64,000 nucleotides of DNA from Rallus limicola (lineage: Eukaryota; Chordata; Aves; Gruiformes; Rallidae). A program made the translations under genes and the position numbers. The notes below the pieces were generated by a model that saw only the letters and a list, made by a program, of their open reading frames with translations, was not told the origin of the DNA and searched no databases. The number at the start of each line of letters is the position of its first letter. Positions within the stretch are counted from its first letter, which is position 1. This document shows positions 53,101 to 59,260 of the stretch, in pieces. The stretch covers positions 26,971,083-27,035,082 of the forward strand of contig JAKCOZ010000008.1 in assembly GCA_022605955.1 (NCBI GenBank). The letters are read 5' to 3'.

Positions 53101-55399
53101 ATTCTCACTGGTAATCAATACATGACTAATCATATAACACTACTTGACTGCTAAAGAGAAGCTAACTATTCCACTGAATGCTTGGATAAGGCACAATGCA
53201 AGCTAACAAAAAAGCTGCAGCTGCAGCTAATGAGTTACTTTCCACTAGTGCCCTCCTCCAGTTAATCCTTAAATTAACATTGGTTTTCTTCCAGCATAGG
53301 CAGCTTTTGACAGCAAAGCTAAACACACTTGCTTAACTCTATAACCTGCATGGCAGCTTCTTAGCTGGGATAACTGCCACTGAAGTCAGTAGAGCCCTGA
53401 CATCAGTTACCAACCTGAAAAGTCTCAAATGACAGAAAATAAACAACATAATAAAATAAGCTTATGCAAAAGTATTTGAAGGACTGTGTCTTAAATAAAG
53501 AATTTTCTATGGAAGTAGTTCTTTTTTGTTTTTTTTAGTTAATATTGTCATCACAAGTATACTGAAAGGTTTTTTGTGCTTTGGGGAGCTGTAAAGAAGA
53601 TTTGGGCCATATTTAGAACAGTTACACTCAAATTTTAGAATGCTATACTCATGTAACTAACACACATAAAGCACATACTGCAATGGATTGCTCTGCAAAT
53701 CTACAAATACAAGGTGAGTTATGTTGTTTCTACTTATTGTTCTCTTTACATTGGTTCCCAAATAAAAATGAAACAAATCTTAATCCCCAATTGCAGTAAT
53801 GTACACAATTATGGAACTCAAAGTTCAAAAAAAGGATATGTTTCTTTCTTAGATAATACAACAGCAATTCTTCTGGATCTGCCTGCCTCTCTGTTACCTA
53901 CATTATGAAATAAAGACATCATGTGTTAGAGAGGGATCTTACATAATCGTCTCACAAGGATTAACTATGATATTGAAATACAGTGATTGTGGATTAATGT
54001 GGCGTGTCCGTTCAGAAATAGAATCCTGTCACTTGATCATAATCTGCAGATAAATAAATGAATGGGGTCAGGCAGCATTGGTTAAATACAACTTTTTATA
54101 GTAACAGACAACTGAAAGAAAAGAGAGACCAAGTAAGCACTAGAAGGATGAGAGCAGAGATAAAAGTGGTTTTGAACTAGATCCTTTGTTGACTCTTCTC
54201 AGCATGAAACAGAAATCCCTTAAAGACATTGACTTGTGTGTGTGAAAATTTTATGTATTTTTACCTCCTTGAAGTTGATAGTAACCCTTTCATTTACAGG
54301 GACCCATCAGTATAAAAGCAGAGAAAAATCTTAGCATAAGATGACCAGGGAAGATACATAACTAAGTATATTTTCAATGCAATAAAATTTAATGTGTATG
54401 AGTGGGGCTTATGCAGGCCTTGCTTTAGCCTTGTCTCACAAATGCTGCTGTATCATCCACATGCTTCAGCTTGTTGAAGACAAGGTAATATGAACGTTGA
54501 AACCATTTTTTTAGGATCCATTGCTGCAGAATGAGGAGAGACCGAGCCTCAGGCTTCCCTCAACAGTTCTGCTATACCAGCAGCACGCTCCAGTTTCCCA
54601 GGTGTAAGACAACATGAACTAGTTCAGGAATTTATTTGGAACCGTGGAATGAAGTAAGGTCTCAGAGTATGTGCGTAAGCACAGTTGGCACATAAGGACA
54701 GATAAAATAGAAAAAAAAAGAATTACTTTTCCTTAATTCACCTGGTTAAAAAAAAAAGTCAGTAACCTCTCTCTAGAGTATAGAAATATTGACCAAAGGA
54801 CTGAAAAATATCTCTAGAAGGGTACACAGCAAGGCTGGTATGCTTGTTTGCTTTCTAACTAAGAAATAAACTTGTCCACTTCAGTTTATAAAGTGCTTAT
54901 TAGTAGAAGATCTTATTCAGTTGATCTACAAAGTAAGAAAAAGTGACAAAATATCTTAGAAAATGAAATGCAGGAACAGAAAAAATAACTACTTATTTCC
55001 TTTTGACAATGATTGAAACTATATTAATAAGCAGCATATTCTGTTACTAATGATGTACTTACTCCATCTACATCCACTTTAGGACCATATTAGTATAAGG
55101 TTTTAAGTAAACTGCTATCTAATTATAATTCTAAAAATTCTGTGATATGAGGGGTGATACAAAATCATTCAGACTATAAAAAAAACTGTGGTAGAAAGCA
55201 GGATGATATCAGGAAGATCAAAGACAAGAGATGATTATTAATGAACAAACTGCTGCTCCAGAATAACAGCTTTCCTGAATAGGAACTGTAAACATTAAAG
55301 CACTGCTGTTCAAAAAAAGAAAAAAAAAAAGGCATTAAATCTTACCTTCCTGCCATTCACAAAAAAGACAAGCTCATCTGATTGTTGGGGACAACCCAT
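14099..55399 (-). CDS. AOX2: Aldehyde oxidase, probably AOX2 (whole gene, 35 exons, intact)
   Basis: Thirty-five exons spliced in consistent phase give 4008 nt, i.e. 1335 residues plus stop, the usual length of the family. Domain order: first [2Fe-2S] domain (Cys47, 52, 55, 77), second [2Fe-2S] domain (Cys117, 120, 152, 154), FAD domain about 236-535, molybdenum-cofactor domain about 570-1335 with [24 protein letters not shown] and catalytic Glu1266 ([10 protein letters not shown]). Aldehyde oxidases are cytosolic homodimeric molybdo-flavoenzymes that oxidise aldehydes and N-heterocycles using O2. Val807 and Tyr885 replace the Glu and Arg that bind xanthine in xanthine dehydrogenase, so this is an AOX and not XDH. 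The AOX2 name rests on the position next to BZW1, as in other vertebrates; phylogeny could change the symbol. Introns 2 and 3 look U12-type; the other introns are GT-AG. Confidence 0.95.
14159..14187. repeat. 10-bp tandem repeat, 2.9 copies
   Basis: Unit GAAAACATAA on the plus strand, directly beside the acceptor of AOX2 exon 35. On the sense strand it reads TTATGTTTTC repeated and supplies the polypyrimidine tract. Confidence 0.9.
14188..15688 (-). other. AOX2: AOX2 intron 34, nothing recognised
   Basis: About 1.5 kb. I see only short shadow reading frames, no named repeat and no RNA gene. Confidence 0.6.
15689..15856 (-). CDS. AOX2: AOX2 exon 34 (catalytic Glu)
   Basis: Residues 1263-1318, 56 codons. 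[16 protein letters not shown] carries Glu1266, the base that activates the Mo-hydroxyl in this family. Acceptor CTGCCAG|GGT, donor GAGATG|GTAAGG. Confidence 0.96.
16627..16815 (-). CDS. AOX2: AOX2 exon 33
   Basis: Residues 1200-1262, 63 codons ([38 protein letters not shown]). Acceptor TTGTTCAG|ATT, donor TCCAAG|GTAAAC. Confidence 0.95.
18129..18194 (-). CDS. AOX2: AOX2 exon 32
   Basis: Residues 1178-1199, 22 codons ([19 protein letters not shown]). Acceptor TTTAACAG|AAC, donor GGACAG|GTATGA. Confidence 0.95.
18681..18719. repeat. 15-bp tandem repeat with internal palindrome
   Basis: Unit TGTAGCTACACATGA repeated 2.6 times in AOX2 intron 31. Each unit contains the self-complementary GTAGCTAC. 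Confidence 0.9.
18992..19106 (-). CDS. AOX2: AOX2 exon 31
   Basis: Residues 1139-1177 ([33 protein letters not shown]). Acceptor CCTCCAG|AGG, donor CACAAG|GTAATG. Confidence 0.95.
19644..19696 (-). CDS. AOX2: AOX2 exon 30
   Basis: Residues 1122-1138 plus two bases ([17 protein letters not shown]), a 53-nt exon. Acceptor TTTTGCAG|ATC, donor TTTCAA|GTAAGG. Confidence 0.93.
20053..20127 (-). CDS. AOX2: AOX2 exon 29
   Basis: Residues 1097-1121, 25 codons ([21 protein letters not shown]). Acceptor TTGCTAG|GAT, donor GACTGG|GTAAAT. Confidence 0.95.
21420..21548 (-). CDS. AOX2: AOX2 exon 28
   Basis: Residues 1054-1096, 43 codons ([38 protein letters not shown]). Acceptor CCTTACAG|ATT, donor GTCCAG|GTAAGA. 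Confidence 0.95.
22396..22491 (-). CDS. AOX2: AOX2 exon 27
   Basis: Residues 1022-1053, 32 codons, with the conserved [18 protein letters not shown] of the molybdenum-cofactor domain. Acceptor TTCTTTAG|GCT, donor TTACAG|GTGAGT. Confidence 0.96.
22492..24468 (-). other. AOX2: AOX2 intron 26
   Basis: About 2 kb. It holds one CR1 fragment (24,150-24,265) and short CT-rich and poly-T runs (23,732-23,741; 23,880-23,892). Nothing else recognised. Confidence 0.65.
24150..24265 (-). repeat. CR1 LINE 3' fragment
   Basis: Signature AATCATAGAATGGCTTGGGT then TGGAAGAGACC and a decayed CCAAC/GGCCAGGTTCATC continuation. Antisense CR1 tail in AOX2 intron 26. Confidence 0.88.
24469..24696 (-). CDS. AOX2: AOX2 exon 26
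   Basis: Residues 946-1021, 76 codons, the largest exon ([48 protein letters not shown]). Acceptor CTGTTTAG|GTT, donor CATCAG|GTAACC. Confidence 0.95.
25696..25887 (-). CDS. AOX2: AOX2 exon 25 (substrate-site residues)
   Basis: Residues 882-945, 64 codons. It holds Tyr885 (replacing the xanthine-binding Arg of XDH), Lys889, and [14 protein letters not shown] with Arg917 and Phe919. Acceptor CTTACAG|GTG, donor GAGAAG|GTAAGA. Confidence 0.96.
26433..26519 (-). CDS. AOX2: AOX2 exon 24
   Basis: Residues 853-881, 29 codons ([28 protein letters not shown]). Acceptor ATTACAG|GTT, donor GAGTTG|GTAAGT. Confidence 0.95.
27162..27249 (-). CDS. AOX2: AOX2 exon 23
   Basis: Residues 823-852 ([20 protein letters not shown] then RHPFFGKYK). 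Acceptor CACTTTAG|GAC, donor TACAAA|GTAAGT. Confidence 0.95.
27545..27933 (+). mobile_element. CR1 LINE 3' fragment with tail
   Basis: Typical CR1 3' sequence on the plus strand: AACTAAGGGGAGACCTCATT, TTAGGTTGGGTATTAGGAAG, GGTCGGTCACTGGAACAGGC, TGATGATCCTTGTGGGCC and the tail ATTCTACGATTCTATGA. It lies in AOX2 intron 22. Confidence 0.92.
28334..28467 (-). CDS. AOX2: AOX2 exon 22 (molybdenum-cofactor motif)
   Basis: Residues 779-822 plus two bases. [12 protein letters not shown] contains Phe803 and Val807; Val807 stands where XDH has the xanthine-binding Glu. Acceptor TTTTGCAG|GAA, donor CAACAA|GTAAGT. Confidence 0.96.
29645..29769 (-). CDS. AOX2: AOX2 exon 21
   Basis: Residues 737-778 ([29 protein letters not shown]), including Gln772 in the STQ motif, a cofactor-site residue in the family. 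Acceptor GTAACAG|GT, donor GTACAG|GTAAAG. Confidence 0.95.
29770..32376 (-). other. AOX2: AOX2 intron 20, with decayed CR1
   Basis: About 2.6 kb. A decayed CR1 fragment lies near 30,415-30,800; a second stretch around 31,690-31,830 (GAGACTTAGATCAGATATTA) may be a further CR1 relic. No gene seen. Confidence 0.55.
30415..30800 (+). repeat. Decayed CR1 LINE fragment
   Basis: Phrases typical of the CR1 3' region survive: GGCTCAGCCCAGAAAAGAGA, GAAGGCTGCTGCAAAGAGGA, GTGGTGAAGCATTGGGA, GCCTGGGGAAACTGCTG and CTTGGAGGTCTCCCAGAA. Edges are approximate. Confidence 0.65.
32377..32473 (-). CDS. AOX2: AOX2 exon 20
   Basis: Residues 705-736 plus one base ([29 protein letters not shown]). Acceptor TGCTGCAG|GAT, donor GAAG|GTAGTT. 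Confidence 0.95.
32576..33131 (+). mobile_element. Solo LTR of an endogenous retrovirus
   Basis: A 556-bp unit starts TGTCATGGTTTAGCC and ends AACCAGCACA (TG...CA termini), flanked on both sides by the identical 5-bp target duplication GATAG (32,571-32,575 and 33,132-33,136). No internal retroviral genes are present, so it is a solo LTR left by recombination. The 5' motif is that of LTRs widespread in birds; a 5-bp duplication fits ERVL- or ERVK-type integration. It lies in AOX2 intron 19. Confidence 0.85.
33728..33847 (-). CDS. AOX2: AOX2 exon 19
   Basis: Residues 665-704, 40 codons ([34 protein letters not shown]). Acceptor GTTACAG|GTG, donor ATTGAG|GTAAAA. Confidence 0.95.
34716..34827 (-). 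CDS. AOX2: AOX2 exon 18
   Basis: Residues 627-664 ([28 protein letters not shown]). Acceptor TTTCCAG|A. The donor is GATAAG|GTATTT, weak for a U2-type site, but the exon join to VICVGQ is the family's. Confidence 0.92.
35300..35469 (-). CDS. AOX2: AOX2 exon 17
   Basis: Residues 571-626 plus two bases ([35 protein letters not shown]). Start of the molybdenum-cofactor domain. Acceptor TTCTGCAG|GAT, donor ATTAT|GTAAGT. Confidence 0.95.
36883..36975 (-). CDS. AOX2: AOX2 exon 16
   Basis: Residues 540-570, 31 codons ([27 protein letters not shown]), linker between FAD and molybdenum domains. Acceptor CTTGTAG|TAT, donor TATCAG|GTGAGG. Confidence 0.93.
37166..37328 (-). CDS. AOX2: AOX2 exon 15
   Basis: Residues 485-539 ([38 protein letters not shown]), end of the FAD domain. 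Acceptor TCTACCAG|G, donor CAGATG|GTAAGG. Confidence 0.95.
37468..37550 (-). repeat. Possible tRNA-derived remnant (decayed SINE or tRNA pseudogene)
   Basis: Read on the minus strand it has an A-box-like TGGTGTAACGCGTTGG followed at tRNA-like spacing by a B-box-like AGTTCAGATCC. The flanks GCTGGCG and CATCAGC could pair as a 7-bp acceptor stem with one mismatch. The T arm does not pair well, so it is not a working tRNA. It lies 3' of exon 14 in AOX2 intron 14. Confidence 0.35.
37569..37753 (-). CDS. AOX2: AOX2 exon 14
   Basis: Residues 424-484 plus two bases ([48 protein letters not shown]). FAD domain. Acceptor CTCATTAG|GAT, donor GGAAG|GTACTG. Confidence 0.95.
37754..39544 (-). other. AOX2: AOX2 intron 13, nothing recognised
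   Basis: About 1.8 kb of AT-rich sequence. A plus-strand frame of 64 codons at 39,325-39,519 has no recognisable similarity. No named repeat seen. Confidence 0.6.
39545..39654 (-). CDS. AOX2: AOX2 exon 13
   Basis: Residues 387-423 ([36 protein letters not shown]). FAD domain. Acceptor CTAACAG|AT, donor ATGAAG|GTAAGA. Confidence 0.95.
40678..40771 (-). CDS. AOX2: AOX2 exon 12
   Basis: Residues 356-386 plus one base ([27 protein letters not shown]). Contains the SLGGH loop near the FAD. Acceptor GTTACAG|TCT, donor GAAG|GTAAGC. Confidence 0.95.
41420..41571 (-). CDS. AOX2: AOX2 exon 11
   Basis: Residues 305-355 ([33 protein letters not shown]). Acceptor ATCTCAG|GG, donor ATGGCG|GTATGT. Confidence 0.94.
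42809..42901 (-). CDS. AOX2: AOX2 exon 10
   Basis: Residues 274-304 ([27 protein letters not shown]). More diverged than neighbouring exons but of the expected length and phase (2+90+1). Acceptor CTTTCAG|GA, donor GATG|GTAAGC. Confidence 0.92.
43956..44100 (-). CDS. AOX2: AOX2 exon 9
   Basis: Residues 226-273 plus one base ([47 protein letters not shown]). Start of the FAD domain; VVGNTS is the FAD-binding loop. Acceptor ACTGTAG|AGA, donor GAAG|GTATGG. Confidence 0.95.
44361..44620 (-). mobile_element. CR1 LINE 3' fragment
   Basis: Antisense CR1 tail: ATCACAGAATCACAGAACTG, GAAGGGACCTCTAGAGATCA, CAGGTCCAACCCC, CCCCCTGGGCAGCCTGTCCC, TGAAAAAGTCCTTCTGCATG. It lies in AOX2 intron 8. Confidence 0.92.
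44857..44873. repeat. Poly-C tract (17 C)
   Basis: Seventeen uninterrupted C on the plus strand, so the AOX2 pre-mRNA has a G tract here (possible RNA G-quadruplex). Confidence 0.9.
46645..46725 (-). CDS. AOX2: AOX2 exon 8
   Basis: Residues 199-225, 27 codons ([27 protein letters not shown]), the linker before the FAD domain. Acceptor TTTGCAG|ATT, donor CTAATG|GTAAGC. Confidence 0.94.
46726..48736 (-). other. AOX2: AOX2 intron 7, nothing recognised
   Basis: About 2 kb without named repeat, RNA gene or coding similarity. Confidence 0.6.
48737..48823 (-). CDS. AOX2: AOX2 exon 7
   Basis: Residues 170-198, 29 codons ([28 protein letters not shown]), the variable linker after the second Fe-S domain; CCLDQ is conserved with human AOX1. 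Acceptor TTCTTTAG|AAG, donor GGTCAA|GTAAGT. A competing reading frame across this exon is a shadow. Confidence 0.9.
49201..49262 (-). CDS. AOX2: AOX2 exon 6 (second Fe-S, C-terminal half)
   Basis: Residues 149-169 ([20 protein letters not shown]). Cys152 and Cys154 are ligands of the second [2Fe-2S] cluster. Acceptor TACTTCAG|GT, donor CTGGG|GTAGGT. Confidence 0.96.
49679..49689 (+). repeat. Poly-G tract (11 G)
   Basis: Eleven G in a row in AOX2 intron 5, a third homopolymer G/C run in this window. Confidence 0.85.
50234..50360 (-). CDS. AOX2: AOX2 exon 5 (second Fe-S, N-terminal half)
   Basis: Residues 107-148 plus one base ([36 protein letters not shown]). Cys117 and Cys120 are cluster ligands. 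Acceptor TGTTCTAG|GAA, donor GGATG|GTAGGT. Confidence 0.96.
51295..51403 (-). CDS. AOX2: AOX2 exon 4
   Basis: Residues 70-106 ([36 protein letters not shown]) with Cys77, last ligand of the first cluster. The acceptor TTCAAAG|ACA is pyrimidine-poor, fitting a U12-type intron upstream; the first base completes a Gln codon begun in exon 3. Donor ATTCAG|GTGAGA. Confidence 0.94.
51404..52235 (-). other. AOX2: AOX2 intron 3, candidate U12-type GT-AG intron
   Basis: The sense-strand donor is GTATCCTC, seven of eight positions of the U12 consensus RTATCCTT and a poor U2 donor. Near the 3' end CTCCTTCAC places a candidate branch A 10 nt before the AG, and there is no strong polypyrimidine tract. Inference from signals. 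Confidence 0.65.
52236..52332 (-). CDS. AOX2: AOX2 exon 3 (first Fe-S cluster)
   Basis: Residues 38-69 plus two bases ([30 protein letters not shown]). Cys47, 52 and 55 bind the first [2Fe-2S] cluster; Ile49 fills a position that is Gly in human AOX1 and Glu in XDH. I chose the acceptor CCCTTGCAG|TC, because it restores the conserved L-R-L-x-G-T-K-Y with exon 2; an AG 12 nt inside is rejected. Both neighbouring introns look U12-type. Confidence 0.95.
52333..53839 (-). other. AOX2: AOX2 intron 2, U12-type AT-AG intron
   Basis: The exon 2 boundary is AAGAAAC|ATATCCTT: a perfect match to the U12 AT-type donor, and there is no GT nearby. The 3' end has TTCTTTGAC (U12 branch-site consensus TTCCTTRAC, one mismatch), with the branch A 15 nt before CAG. 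Exon lengths and phase on both sides (58 nt and 97 nt) independently require these boundaries. Confidence 0.85.
53840..53897 (-). CDS. AOX2: AOX2 exon 2
   Basis: Residues 19-37 plus one base ([19 protein letters not shown]), 58 nt, the length this conserved exon should have. Acceptor ATAATGTAG|GTA; the donor is ATATCCTT. Confidence 0.93.
55346..55399 (-). CDS. AOX2: AOX2 exon 1 (coding part)
   Basis: Residues 1-18 ([18 protein letters not shown]), aligning with the N-terminus of human AOX1 (ELLFYVNGRK). The ATG at 55,399 has a strong context (A at -3, G at +4). An upstream ATG at 55,409 is out of frame. Donor GGAAG|GTAAGA. Confidence 0.93.
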
Positions 55400-55409
55400 A
55401 CTGTTGCAT
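55374..55409 (-). promoter_or_regulatory. Short upstream ORF overlapping AOX2 start
   Basis: An ATG 10 nt upstream of the AOX2 start opens an 11-codon frame in a different phase that ends at TGA (55,374-55,376) after passing the main ATG. Its context is weak (T at -3, C at +4), so most ribosomes should scan past it. Confidence 0.5.
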
Positions 55410-57639
55410 TAAAGTCTGAAAAATAAATCTTCACACATCAAGAGACATTAGTAAAAAGCTATATGCTCCTAAAGGTCATCTGAGTTTGCTTTGTCCTGAG
55501 GAATTTCTTTTCAGACTGAGCATCAAATTAAGTAGATGGGGAGGAGCCAGTGTAATGTATGCTGTTTCTCAGCAACTAATGCATGTTCAGATACTAACGT
55601 GTGAAATTTTTAACTCTCCTCTGGTGATCTGAAATAATCTGGAAAGAATTTGAGCCCCTCTAATTCTAACCCTGTCATTTAAGAGATAAAGCATTTAACA
55701 GTGAGGGAGGGACTTCTGGGTTTGAAGTACAACTCCCAGGCCTGTTTTTTAATACTATAAAGTAACTGATGAATTCAGGATATGTTGGAGTGCCTAAAGT
55801 TAAAATCCAGGGCACACAACATTACCCACTTCTGTGGATATGAAATGCCAACCTGTGGAGCTATGCTTCTCATTTTAGCTTATCACTGACCTGATTTTTT
55901 TTTTCCTGCAGAGTGACATTTTTTAACAAAATAGACTGCCTTAAAATTTCCTTTTCAGTATCTCTGTGCCATGCCAGCTTTATACCCTGACTGCTGTGGG
56001 TGCCATTATAAGATGACCATACTCCATATGTACAATGGTATTAGAGAGAGAAATCTCAAATCCTGATTTGGCATTCTAGATTCTTATGCATTTCTCTGGT
56101 TGTGCATCTAAGAAACAAGGTCATTAATCTTTAAATGCTTTATTACAGCTGGCCTTTCCCCCCAGCTCCCCCAAAGCAGACTGTATATACAGGTCTTCCA
56201 AGAGTCTCCATTTGTGTGCATACATGTCTTTTGCTTCATTTACTGCTTTTACATTTTACAGTAAAGGTTGCTGTATTTAATTTTAGAGTCAGTGAGGCTG
56301 GCAGCACAAATTAGTCAGTCACAGACCTTTTACCACTCCCCTTTAGAAGGAAGGAAAATGATTCTCAGCAGAGACATGCTGCTGCTTCTTTATTTTAGCT
56401 CCTAATGTATGCCTGAAAGCTACCACAATGCAAGCTCTGAAGCCATGCCAGTTACTATGTCCTGCCAACTGCAGCAAGATTCCACATGTGTTGTAGGTAC
56501 AATGACACAAGTTCAAAGGTCTAAGAAGGCAAAGAACTGACCTGATAGTAGATTCTGGCAGTCCAGTATCTAATTTTCAGAGTACCAGGCTTCCAAACTA
56601 GAATGTAGCATTTATGGTGGGTGTTTAAGCTTACTCACACAGAGAATGGGAGTGATGAGGGTAGACAGTTATAGAAAGACTTCTTTCATGAAGAAAATTA
56701 GTGGAAAGAGTTCTTCTCAACCATCTCCAGTTTCAGTGTTTCTGTACAGTGCCATCCAACATGCCAGTGCCTTAAAGCCCTAACCTTCCTGCTTATCCAG
56801 CAGAATTTTTATTTTTGTGAAAAACAAAGTGAAGGTCTAGAATATGATGAATCCCTGGAGTAAAAATACCTCAGTACTGTAGAGGTGGGGAGATGTCATT
56901 GCCTGCAAGGGTTGGGTAACAATTTTTACAAGATTGGACTTGTCTGGAACTAAGCAGCACCTGTGCTGATGCAAAGGTACATAGGAGAACAGACAGACAA
57001 TGCATCTTTCACCAGTTCAACAGAAACATATGCTCCCTGCTTCAGCATATCCCAGAATTTTCCCACGTTTCGGGGCTGTTATGGACACATGGAGTTGTGA
57101 GTTGTCATTAACAAGCCCATGCAGTGAAACTAAAATGTTTCAAATCAGAAAAACTTATTATGGAAGCAGCGTTCACATTTAATTTGATTTATTGACTTTT
57201 GTACAATATATAAAAGCCAAAGTAATACAAAGAAAGTGAAGAAAAAGTAGTAAAAACCAATGTGGCTTCAGTTGCCTAAACTATACTTCTAGCTGATGTG
57301 CTATAACCTGCCTGGCCTCCAGTTGCTATGTCCTATCTTCCAGTCCTATGATCTTCTGCTATCTTATGACCTCTTAAAATAGTCTAAACACCTATGTTTT
57401 TAACAGCTCAATTTCATCTACTCATAGCAGTTAGAGAAAAAATGAAACATTAAAGATTATCCATCTTAACAGTCAATGCAAAACCAGTTGAAACTACTCA
57501 CCTGATTTCTATCACAGATACAGTATCAACTCTCATAAAGGGGACGGAAAGCAAGAAGAGAAAATAGTCTGTGGAAAACTGAGAGGCAGTGAAATCAAGA
57601 ACGTTCAGGCTGACAGACATGTCAAACAAATTAGAGCCA

Positions 57640-57645
57640 TTTATT
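57640..57645 (-). terminator. Candidate poly(A) signal of the upstream AOX
   Basis: AATAAA on the minus strand about 1.57 kb after the stop at 59,210. Another AATAAA occurs at 57,188-57,193. No transcript evidence. Confidence 0.3.
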
Positions 57646-59162
57646 TTAATTACAAATGGCAGTCTTCATGTCTCTGGAGCAATCTGACCTATGAGTAACT
57701 GGAAGAGCAATCACCATGCTCACCAAGGAATAACTGATTCAGAGGTTCACCGAAACCACACACTGAACGTGCAAACTACCTATTTTCCCAGTTCTACTTA
57801 CTTATCAAAGAACCTGCTGCAATTTTTCAGGTGCTACCTCAGATAACTTCTGTTGACTCAGTAAATAAGAAATGTATTTTCTGTATTAGGATGTATCCCA
57901 GATCAAAGCCCCAAATTCAAATACCATGGAGAGTGTGTATCTGTGTGTGTGTGCATTCAGAACTGAAATCTCAGCTTTGCACTTCAAGATGAAGAAAACC
58001 TGAAGTTCTCAGTCAGTTAAATATCATGGATTCTGATGCTGAAATCTGAATATTGTGGCTGGAGCTTTCATAATATATTAACTTTTATATATTCTACATA
58101 ATTTCTACAAATATATACATACTTCAAATTTTTTAACACCAGAATTCCTGCTACCATTTAATATAGTGCTGCTTTCTATTTTCCTGTTTTCTCTATCTGT
58201 TACCATTTTGGAGTGGTCAAATCCCACTGCATCCTAAGCAGCATCAGATGTCTGATCTTTTTAGACCATCTTTTGATCTCATGATGTTTTTTCCATCTTC
58301 CTTATCACAAGAGTGCTCAAGAGTGGATAAAAGCTCTTAACTGTACTTTCATGACTCAATACAGTCCTGAGCACAGGATCAAGCACTGCTTAAGAATCCT
58401 TTCCAGAGACAGGTGCATCCAGTCTCCTAGTCAAAGCACAGTGAACTCCATGTGAGTTTTCCTATTAAGTTCAGAGGCTTTGGACTTGCTCCATGAGAAG
58501 AAGAAAGCTTCTGGGGGAAATTACAACTAAGTGACCTTCCAACTCTTGGGATAGAATTGATCTCCTGTATGTGTAAGGCCAGCCATTGCAATTTGCCTGG
58601 CATAGCAAAAGAAAATCTAACTACTTTCTTGCATGTTTTTAACACAAAGATGCCTGTGCCAAAATAATCTAAAACAGCTTTACTACAAATCAGAGCATCA
58701 CTTCTGATCAAAAAGGGACTGAATCCAACAAACAAGGTTCCCATTCTTCAACAGAAAAAGATCTCTGCACTTGAACCCCACCACCAGACTCAAATCTGAA
58801 TTAGAAAATGAGCTGAAGGCACTAAAATAATTTATCCTATGTCATTAAGTTATGTGTGGTTGTAAGGTATCTAACATACCTTTACACTTCATCCTAACTT
58901 TCTTTTCCTGAAGCATTTGACCTGAGTTGCTCAGCACATTTTTCTAGTTGAACGTATATGCTTCAAATGCAGAAAATCTATTTCTAGCTATGAAATGCAG
59001 TAATTTAAGTGAAGCACTGCAATGAATATACTGGATAGAGAATGAAGATAAGGATAGAAGATGTATCAGGCTTATTTTTTGTAGCCGCTTCTATTCTGAA
59101 AATGAGAAAATAATATTTATCTGTGTGTTGATCAGTATTGACTGGGGCAGTAAATTGGTTTT

Positions 59163-59183
59163 TCATTCCATTCCATTCCATTC
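59163..59183 (+). repeat. (TTCCA)n microsatellite
   Basis: About four copies of ATTCC/TTCCA immediately downstream of the AOX1 stop codon, in the 3' UTR. Confidence 0.85.
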
Positions 59184-59209
59184 AGGTCTTGTGCACTCTG
59201 GTTTGTCAC

Positions 59210-59260
59210 TCACACAGATGCGGCCCGAGGAGTGGAAGAAGCAGTTTCATCATTTGTCAC
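59210..59260 (-). CDS. AOX1: AOX1 exon 35 (last), with stop
   Basis: Encodes [16 protein letters not shown] and TGA at 59,210-59,212: 16 residues, the length of the human AOX1 tail, but with the PW motif reduced to PR. The acceptor TTGTTCTCTTAG|GTG has a long pyrimidine tract. The call rests on length, phase and splice signal more than on sequence similarity. Confidence 0.7.
   Translation of the reverse strand: MTNDETASSTPRAASV

Larger units (their letters stand above)
55418..59209 (-). other. AOX1 3' UTR and AOX1-AOX2 spacer
   Basis: About 3.8 kb between the stop of the upstream AOX and the AOX2 start. It should hold the 3' UTR of the former and the promoter of the latter, but the border is not visible. 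Reading frames here are shadows. A (TTCCA)n run lies just 3' of the stop. Confidence 0.6.

Noticed and set aside
52945..53133. Minus-strand frame first considered as AOX2 exon 2 (S-E-N-A-S-V-D-E-M)
   Set aside because: Only weak resemblance and no fitting splice sites. The segment at 53,840-53,897 has exactly the right length, phase and [13 protein letters not shown] motif.
57925..57930. CCATGG searched as a possible PW codon pair for the AOX1 last exon (also at 59,586)
   Set aside because: Neither site has a fitting acceptor and open tail; the exon at 59,210-59,260 has correct length, phase and acceptor.
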